NCBI RefSeq assembly: GCF_024170225.1 | Contig: NZ_JALJXU010000001.1 | Coordinates: 411,509-475,508, forward strand | Reading direction: 5' to 3' | Length of the DNA: 64,000 bases | Origin: Streptococcus gallinaceus | GTDB lineage: Bacteria; Bacillota; Bacilli; Lactobacillales; Streptococcaceae | In this document: positions 58,435-64,000 of the stretch, one piece after another | Layout: each line of letters begins with the position of its first letter | How positions within the stretch are numbered: position 1 is the first letter of the stretch | Translations under genes and position numbers: made by a program | Notes under the pieces: model-generated | What the model saw: the letters and a program-made list of their open reading frames with translations, nothing else | Told to the model about the DNA's origin: nothing | Database searches by the model: none

Positions 58435-61252
58435 GTGTGACACGTTCTACGCCCAAAGCGGTAGGAATAACCGACAAATGCGTAGCCTAAAGTCACAAAT
58501 AATTTAATAATGTGGTTTTAGAGAACTGCATAACTGAAATTTCAAATGAAGGGGTAACGTCCTGAAGGGAATTCGCTAATACTTCGAATAGCGTTAGTTG
58601 AATACAGACGACTAAGGTTATAAGCTCGGAGAAGTCGTGCGAAGCACACCCTAAAGTAGAAATACTAGGAAAGATACCTAGAGGTAGGTGTTGTGTGTGA
58701 CAGTGCGGGCGGGGTTGCCATATGGTTAGAATGACCAAATAGGCGGTCTGACAAAATTCCGAATGTACGGCTCTAAACGAATGGCTGGTAGAAATGCCAG
58801 TGTACCAGCGGGTACGCAAGTGGGGTAAAGTAAAAGTTGTTAGTATGAAATACCCTCTGTGTTTACAGGACACAGGTATCTTGAGAAATTCTTGAAGATA
58901 ATACTTGCAGGGCTAAAGGAATGACCTAAGTGGTAACAGTCCTAAGTTATGTGGAACGTGGAAAGCAACCGATACGGGAGCTGACTGTATCAGCGACAAA
59001 GAACCGTAGTTGTATCGAAAATGAAAGGGTAGAAAGAGCTTTTTCTATAATAAGTGCATTAGTGGTTGTGAGAGTAGTGGCACAGTACCGCTGAAGCCGT
59101 GATAATAAGCGGTGGAGGGATAGCCACAAGCCGATACTAAACTTTCTTTCATGTCTATATAGTAATCACCAAAAGGAGATTTTCATAGCTGTCGTGGTGC
59201 GACTAAGAAAAAATCATTCTCCGATAAGGAGTTGGTTACTATGGCAAAACGAATTGTAAATAAAGTAGAACGAAATGCAGAAAGGTATGACGCTAAAGGA
59301 ATAGGATATCAACTTTATGAAGATAGCCTAAAAGGGAAGAGATTTGATAGGCTTATGCCAATGATTGTCTCTGACCAAAACATCATACTTGCATATCGAA
59401 ATATCTGCAAGAATAACGGGAGTAAAACTCCTGGTACAGATGGTAAAACGATTGTAGAAATACAGAAATTACCTATCGAAATGGTCATAAAAACCATCAG
59501 AAACAAGTTGAACTATTATCAACCAAAGAATGTCAGACGAGTAGAAATCCCGAAAGATAATGGAAAGACAAGACCCCTTGGAATTCCGAGTATCTGGGAC
59601 AGACTGATACAACAGTGTGTCTTACAGGTGTTAGAGCCAATCTGTGAAGCTAAGTTTCACGAAAGAAACAATGGTTTCAGACCGTATAGGTCTACACAGA
59701 ACGCAATAGCACAGTGCTATAAAATGGCACAAATACAAAATCTACACTTTGTTGTAGATGTGGACATCACAGGCTTCTTTGATAATATTGACCACTCAAA
59801 ACTTATCCGTCAGTTATGGGGATTGGGAGTACAGGACAGAAAGCTGATTATGATAATCAAGCAAATGTTAAAAGCAGATATTCTGTTCAAAGATATCGTC
59901 ATCACACCAGAAACAGGCACACCTCAAGGTGGCATTCTATCTCCGCTACTAGCTAATGTAGTGTTGAATGAACTGGACTGGTGGGTTGCTAATCAGTGGG
60001 AAATGTTCAAAATCAAAGAGGGAAGCACAGGTTACGAGTTTACAAAGGTTGATAATGAGGGAAACATACTCACAATAGACCGAACGCAGAAATGGAACAA
60101 GCTCAGAGCAAAAACAGGATTGAAAGAAATGTATATTACTAGATATGCGGATGACTTCAAGATTTTTTGCAGAGATTATGCGACAGCTGTCAAGGTAATG
60201 AAGGCTACGAAGCTATGGTTGGCTGAAAATCTGCATTTGCAGACAAGTGATGAAAAATCAGGAATTACAAACCTTAGAAAGAACTACACGACTTTTCTTG
60301 GAATAAAATTCAAGGTAGTACCAAAAGGGAATAAATGGATTATTCGTTCTCATATGGCAGACAAGAGTAAAGCAAGGGCTATCAGTAAGCTAAGTTCTGT
60401 TTGGAAAAATATCAAAAATCCAAGCAAACAAAGTGAATTAGATAAAAATATAAGTCTTTACAACTCTATGGTAATGGGAATGCACAATTATTACTGTATG
60501 GCAACGCTTGTATCAGCCGATTTTGCTGAGATAGCCTTTAAGGCTACGGGGAAAAGTAATGGAATGAATCATAACAAACGATGCTTTCCCATAGAGAAAC
60601 AAGGTGAAATGACAAGCAAATACATCTTGGATAAGTACGGAAAGTCCAAACAATGTAGATGGATAAATGGTCGCATGATTGTTCCTGTCGGATATGTATC
60701 TTATGAATATCCAAAATATAAAAGACGTGAAGTCAACAAATATGTGAGGAAATACTCAGACGCTGAAAACTGTATCAGCTTTGAAGTTATGAAGTATATG
60801 ATGGAAAATGCTCATCTCTATCCTACATTAGAGATGGCAGATAATGCTCTTTCAAGGTATATAGCACAAAAAGGTAAATGTGCTGTTACGCATAATGCTT
60901 TGACCATTGTGGATATGGTCTGTGAACACATCAAGCCTTGCAAAGGAGAAAGAAACGATACTTACAGGAATTTAATTATTCTCTCAAAAGAAGTATCGGA
61001 TTTGGTAGGAGCTGTAAACAGCGACAAAATAAGTAAGACACTCAAAAACCTACCGTTGACCAAAGAAATGCAAGATAAAATCAATAAGCTTCGAGAATAT
61101 AGGGAGCTAGAAATGATACAATTCGAGGACTATATAGGCACTAAAAAGTAAGATTTAGTCGGTGGAACGCCGTGTGATGGGAAACTATCACGCACGGTGT
61201 GGAGCGGGGGAAAAGCCCGAGGTGGTAACACCAGATGCTTACCTATCGCTAT
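58435..61252 (+). mobile_element. group II intron in virD4 (2818 bp)
   Basis: The 5' end is GTGTGACACG, the group II consensus GUGYG. The 3' end is CTTACCTATCGCTAT, ending in AT (AY). Splicing joins ...GCGAATG to TCGGAGAAATC and reads DEFAN-V-GEIPDF, the expected coupling-protein sequence. Domains I-IV fill 58435-59240 and flank the maturase ORF. Domain V is at about 61166-61202 (GCCGTG/CACGGT stem with a GATGGGAAACTATC tip), and domain VI follows. The element is in the same orientation as its host gene. Confidence 0.93.
59241..61151 (+). CDS. ltrA: group II intron reverse transcriptase/maturase
   Basis: A 636-residue multifunctional protein. RT blocks: IPKDNGKTRPLGIPSI, NNGFRPYRSTQNA, VDVDITGFFDNIDH, TPQGGILSPLLANVVLNELDWW (motif TPQGGILSPLL) and the active-site YADD at 302-305. 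The maturase (X) domain follows. The C-terminus (about 545-600) resembles an HNH endonuclease, CAVTHNALTIVDMVCEHIKP, but its second Cys pair is missing (NLIILSKEV), so cutting activity is doubtful. ATG 59241 has AAGGAG 9 bases upstream. It promotes splicing and retrohoming. Confidence 0.94.
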   Translation: MAKRIVNKVERNAERYDAKGIGYQLYEDSLKGKRFDRLMPMIVSDQNIILAYRNICKNNGSKTPGTDGKTIVEIQKLPIEMVIKTIRNKLNYYQPKNVRRVEIPKDNGKTRPLGIPSIWDRLIQQCVLQVLEPICEAKFHERNNGFRPYRSTQNAIAQCYKMAQIQNLHFVVDVDITGFFDNIDHSKLIRQLWGLGVQDRKLIMIIKQMLKADILFKDIVITPETGTPQGGILSPLLANVVLNELDWWVANQWEMFKIKEGSTGYEFTKVDNEGNILTIDRTQKWNKLRAKTGLKEMYITRYADDFKIFCRDYATAVKVMKATKLWLAENLHLQTSDEKSGITNLRKNYTTFLGIKFKVVPKGNKWIIRSHMADKSKARAISKLSSVWKNIKNPSKQSELDKNISLYNSMVMGMHNYYCMATLVSADFAEIAFKATGKSNGMNHNKRCFPIEKQGEMTSKYILDKYGKSKQCRWINGRMIVPVGYVSYEYPKYKRREVNKYVRKYSDAENCISFEVMKYMMENAHLYPTLEMADNALSRYIAQKGKCAVTHNALTIVDMVCEHIKPCKGERNDTYRNLIILSKEVSDLVGAVNSDKISKTLKNLPLTKEMQDKINKLREYRELEMIQFEDYIGTKK

Positions 61253-61794
61253 TCGGAGAAATCCCAGACTTTGCCGAACAAACCTCAACACTTCGCTCTA
61301 GGAATATGAGTCTAGTACCAATCTTGCAAAATATCGCCCAACTCCAAGGACTTTATAAGGAAAAAGAGGCTTGGAAAACTATTCTGGGGAACTGTGACAG
61401 TCTCCTCTATTTGGGTGGGAATGACGAGGAAACTTTCAAATTCATGAGTGGTCTTTTAGGCAAACAGACCGTTGATGTCAGAAGCACCAGTCGTTCTTTT
61501 GGGCAGACGGGTTCAAGTTCGACCTCTCACCAGAAAATTGCCCGTGACTTGATGACGGCTGATGAAGTCGGAAATATGAAAAGAGATGAGTGCCTCGTAC
61601 GCATTGCAGGAGTGCCTGTATTTAGAGCTAAGAAATATTTTCCACTCAAACATAAGAATTGGAAATGGCTTGCGGATAAGGAATCTGATGAACGCTGGTG
61701 GCACTATCGCATCAATCCCTTAACCGCTGAGGAAGAGCTAGATTTGTCAGGGCATACAATAAGGGATTTAAGCACAGAAACGTCACTACATTAA
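61253..61794 (+). CDS. VirD4/TcpA-type coupling protein, 3' exon
   Basis: Carries the rest of the coupling ATPase: GEIPDFAEQTSTLRSRNMSLVPILQNIAQL is the region after Walker B (motif TLRSRNMSLVPILQN) with sensor residues, followed by YLGGNDEETFKFMS and the C-terminal RIAGVPVFRAKKYFPLKHKNW. It has no start codon or ribosome binding site of its own that would make a useful protein; its expression depends on intron removal. It is followed by the small VirB2-like gene. Confidence 0.93.
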
Positions 61795-61811
61795 TAGAAA
61801 TGAGGAAAAAT

Positions 61812-62054
61812 ATGAATCAAAAACTAACAGGCTTTGTTTACGGAGTGGACGCCAGCTCCATGTTCTCCCAAGCCATGTCTCTATTACAAAAAGGCTTAAT
61901 TGCAGTAGGAGCCTTTCTTGTTGTCATGGGTATTATCAACCTTTCAACCAACATTAAAGATGGTGGGCCAGGTGTCCGAAATGCCATTCTAGAAATTGTT
62001 GGTGGTGTCATGGTGGGAGCCGCAGGTGCTTTTGTGACACAGATTACCATTTAG
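61812..62054 (+). CDS. small T4SS membrane protein, Maff2/VirB2-like
   Basis: An 80-residue protein with two spans: MNQKLTGFVYGVDASSMFSQ, then KGLIAVGAFLVVMGIINL and GGVMVGAAGAFVTQITI. It resembles the Maff2-type proteins conserved before VirB6 in Gram-positive ICEs, the position of the VirB2 pilin in other systems. ATG 61812 is chosen over one 12 bases earlier because GAGGAAAAA separates them. Confidence 0.75.
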   Translation: MNQKLTGFVYGVDASSMFSQAMSLLQKGLIAVGAFLVVMGIINLSTNIKDGGPGVRNAILEIVGGVMVGAAGAFVTQITI

Positions 62055-62072
62055 AGGAGGTCAGAACATGAC

Positions 62073-62927
62073 ATGATGATGAATTTTACGTCACCTTTTG
62101 TATTTCTAGCCTCTGAAAAAGTATCTAGCGATAGCCTTTTTGAAGGTTTTCAAGTGGATTTAGAATCAACCGCCAACTTGGTTAAGTCACTAGCGGACTT
62201 TAATCTGACGGTATGGTCTTACATGACGGCCATTACCAAGGGGATTATGCAGCCCTTAGGAGTAGCTATTCTTGCGGTTGTTCTCGTACTTGAATTTTCA
62301 AAAATGGCCAAGAAAATCGCAAACTCAGGTGGTGCAATGACCTTTGAAGCTATGGCATCTATGATTGTCAGCTACATCATGGTCGCGGTTGTGATTACCA
62401 ATACGACGGTTATTGTGGAAGCCATTATTGCCATTGCCTCTTATGTTATTGAACAAGTGGCAGGGCTTGTCACGACTGGTGGTGCTAATTACGATACCAT
62501 CTCAGGCATCAAGGGCTCTGGAATTGTAGGAAAAATGATTATTGGCTTTTTTGCGATTCTCATTTGGTTGGTACGAATGGCCAGTATCATGGTTGTCAAT
62601 ATCTTGATTACCATTCGCTTTATTCAACTCTATCTGATGATACCTTTTGCCCCTGTTACCATTCCAACCTTCCTTAGTGATGACTGGAGAAGTGTTGGGA
62701 TTGGCTACCTTAAGAACATCATGGTCTATGCCGTTCAAGGTATTTTGATTTTTTTAATTGTATCTCTTGTTCCCTTGTTTGAATCGGCCGGAAAGATTGC
62801 CGTATCAAATGGAGCTGGAGTTATGGAATCACTCGCCATTATGTTTGGTGGCTTGGTACAGGCCATCTTGTTAATCATTGCCTTAGTTGGCAGTCAACGA
62901 ACCGCCCGAAGTATTTTGGGGATGTGA
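62073..62927 (+). CDS. VirB6/TrbL-like T4SS membrane protein
   Basis: Polytopic protein of 284 residues, six to seven spans, homologous in layout to the VirB6 family that forms the inner channel of Gram-positive mating machines. Hydrophobic runs include GIMQPLGVAILAVVLVLEF, SMIVSYIMVAVVITN and YAVQGILIFLIVSLVP; it ends VGSQRTARSILGM. The start is uncertain: three ATGs in a row (62073, 62076, 62079). The ATG with ideal spacing from GAGGAGG, at 62068, is in another frame and stops after two codons. Confidence 0.85.
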   Translation: MMMNFTSPFVFLASEKVSSDSLFEGFQVDLESTANLVKSLADFNLTVWSYMTAITKGIMQPLGVAILAVVLVLEFSKMAKKIANSGGAMTFEAMASMIVSYIMVAVVITNTTVIVEAIIAIASYVIEQVAGLVTTGGANYDTISGIKGSGIVGKMIIGFFAILIWLVRMASIMVVNILITIRFIQLYLMIPFAPVTIPTFLSDDWRSVGIGYLKNIMVYAVQGILIFLIVSLVPLFESAGKIAVSNGAGVMESLAIMFGGLVQAILLIIALVGSQRTARSILGM

Positions 62928-63168
62928 GAGTAGGATAGCTTAAACAGTCCAGTGGACTGTTTAAGGTTGTTCCTTGGAAATCGAAGAGGAACAAAGTACT
63001 GCTTTGCAGTCGATTACGTCGTCCTACCTCCGCAAGGACGACTAGAACTGTCATAGCTAGGAACTAGCGTAGAGAGTTCAGACGTCTACTGCGTCAAAAT
63101 CATGAAGCAATTCAAACTGGACTGAGATTTTCATCTTAGTCCTTTTATCAAAGAAGGAGCAATTATTT
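62928..63168 (+). other. structured intergenic region between virB6 and prgI
   Basis: No gene fits in these 241 bases. A perfect 12-bp inverted repeat (62941-62965) is centred on CCAGTGG, without a T-run. Further arms are GTCGTCCT/AGGACGAC (about 63018-63042) and AAAGTACTG/CAGT. The rest of the T4SS operon is tightly packed, so this gap looks like an inserted small repeat or a control RNA. Confidence 0.5.
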
Positions 63169-63522
63169 ATGAACACTCGTGTCTTTAAGGACATTTCAAA
63201 GGTTCAACACAGGGCATGGTTAGGATTTACAACTAGACAGGTTATTTTTGTATTTCCAGCCGTCGCCATAACCATTTTGGTATTGGGCTTGAACCTATTT
63301 TACTGGCAATTTGGGGATTGGTTTGTCTATGGTTTTGTTTTTAGCTTTACCATTCCACTCATGTTATTTGGGGTCTATCGCCCTAATGATTTACCATTTG
63401 AAACCTATCTCAAGTACCGTTTTCATTATGAACTAACGGTGCCAGATCGTACATTTACTGGAAGAAAAGGAGACCAACGTGAAAAAATTAAAACACTCAA
63501 TGAAACCAAAGACCTCTTCTAA
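63169..63522 (+). CDS. PrgI family T4SS protein (VirB3-like)
   Basis: A 117-residue protein with two adjacent spans (about 25-45 and 48-70): MNTRVFKDISKVQHRAWLGFTTRQ, then VFPAVAITILVLGLNLF and WFVYGFVFSFTIPLMLFG. YRPNDLPFETYLKYRF is typical of PrgI, which precedes VirB4 in this ICE family. AAGGAG precedes the ATG. It overlaps the VirB4 start by 44 bases. Confidence 0.85.
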   Translation: MNTRVFKDISKVQHRAWLGFTTRQVIFVFPAVAITILVLGLNLFYWQFGDWFVYGFVFSFTIPLMLFGVYRPNDLPFETYLKYRFHYELTVPDRTFTGRKGDQREKIKTLNETKDLF

Positions 63523-64000
63523 TGACAAAAAGCAAAAGACGAAAACACAGAAGCAGGAGATTAGACCTTCTACCGTAAATACGTTAGCCTATCAAGGGCT
63601 TTTTCAGAATGGACTTATGCAAGTCAGTCCAAGCTATTTCTCACAAACCTATCTTTTAGGTGATGTCAATTATCAAACGGTAGGCTTAGATGATAAGGGA
63701 GCGATTGTTGAGAAATATTCCGATTTAATCAATTCACTGGATGATAAGACTAATTTCCAACTGACTATTTTCAATCAAAAAGTTAATCTGGAAAAATTCC
63801 GTAAGAGTATTCTCTATCCCTTACAGGAAGATGGGTATGATGCTTATCGTGATGAATTAAATCGCATGATGGATGCCAACTTAGAGGCGGGTGAGAACAA
63901 CTTTTCAGCTGTCAAGTTTCTTTCATTTGGCAAGAGCGACCAAACACCAAAACTAGCTTTTCGTTCTCTGTCGCAAATTGGGGAATATTTCAAGAGTGGC
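63479..64000 (+). CDS. VirB4-like conjugation ATPase, N-terminal part (runs off window)
   Basis: An open frame of 174 codons from GTG 63479 (AAAGGAGA 5 bases upstream) to the window end. The Lys-rich start leads to RPSTVNTLAYQGLFQNGLMQVSPSYFSQTYLLGDVNYQTV, the N-terminal domain of TrsE/VirB4-type ATPases (motif SYFSQTYLLGDVNY), then RMMDANLEAGENNF. The Walker motifs would lie beyond the window. ATG 63500 is an alternative start. It overlaps the end of prgI in another frame. Confidence 0.88.
   Translation, partial: MKKLKHSMKPKTSSNDKKQKTKTQKQEIRPSTVNTLAYQGLFQNGLMQVSPSYFSQTYLLGDVNYQTVGLDDKGAIVEKYSDLINSLDDKTNFQLTIFNQKVNLEKFRKSILYPLQEDGYDAYRDELNRMMDANLEAGENNFSAVKFLSFGKSDQTPKLAFRSLSQIGEYFKSG

Larger units (their letters stand above)
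52292..64000 (+). mobile_element. integrative conjugative element, ICESa2603 family (partial)
   Basis: From the rplL site to the window end: RepA_N initiator, orphan C5 methyltransferase, four small genes, CPBP protease, VirD4 (split by a group II intron), VirB2-like, VirB6, PrgI and VirB4 genes, all on one strand. This is the conserved conjugation module of the family. Integrase, relaxase and cargo genes would lie further right. Confidence 0.92.

Noticed and set aside
58435..58490. VirD4 as a naturally short protein ending at 58490
   Set aside because: The last 18 residues are unlike any coupling protein, and the boundary carries group II intron ends that restore the full gene.
59232..59240. 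TTG at 59232 as the start of the intron maturase
   Set aside because: It directly abuts the AAGGAG ribosome binding site; ATG 59241 has proper spacing.
61162..61252. Coding sequence before the virD4 3' exon
   Set aside because: The frame is open by chance; the bases are intron domains V and VI.
62941..62965. Perfect inverted repeat after virB6 as a rho-independent terminator
   Set aside because: The right arm is followed by GGTTGTTCC with no T-run, and the operon continues.

Overview
The window is AT-rich, compact DNA of a low-GC Gram-positive coccus. Gene content and order point to Streptococcus, most likely S. suis: pfkA-pyk, rexBA, lepA, rpsP-khpA-rimM-trmD, fruRKA, thyA-folA-clpX-engB, xpt-pbuX and rplJL, followed by an integrative conjugative element (ICE) in the 3' end of rplL. 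The species is inferred; the genus is secure. I saw no tRNA, rRNA or CRISPR array.

Chromosomal core (1-52291). Glycolysis genes pfkA-pyk converge on a manganese transporter (mntH). Next come pcrA, a metY-type gene killed by three in-frame stops, osmC, the recombination nuclease rexBA, and lepA. A large thioester-type adhesin (18.4-21.4 kb) with three near-identical repeats follows, then a methyltransferase, the rpsP to trmD translation cluster, a hisC-type aminotransferase and the fructose operon fruRKA. At 29.2-30.5 kb there is a secreted protein that aligns with staphylokinase. A frameshifted cation/proton antiporter comes next, then DUF1149, degV, dapB, cca, an ABC-F protein and glk. Between glk and thyA sits a beta-glucan utilisation island: ROK repressor, PTS EIIC, TIM-barrel protein, secreted GH16 glucanase, EIIB and EIIA. 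It is bracketed by a 17-bp repeat of the glk 3' end. Folate and protein-quality genes follow, then a guanine-riboswitch-controlled purine salvage operon, a formate/nitrite-type channel and the L10/L12 operon.

Mobile region (52292-64000, running off the end). Integration at the 15-bp rplL site and the gene order (RepA_N initiator, orphan C5 methyltransferase, small regulators, CPBP protease, VirD4, VirB2-like, VirB6, PrgI, VirB4) identify an ICE of the ICESa2603 family. A 2818-bp group II intron interrupts virD4 right after its Walker B motif. Precise excision would restore a 605-codon coupling protein. The gene just upstream of virD4 is frameshifted at a CAAG tandem repeat. The integrase and relaxase are not in the window.

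Points that stand out: three genes whose extended -10 box lies exactly six bases before the ATG, predicting leaderless mRNAs; a fruR gene whose only well-placed start codon is ATT; the staphylokinase-like protein; the intron-split coupling protein; and several genes broken by single small events.
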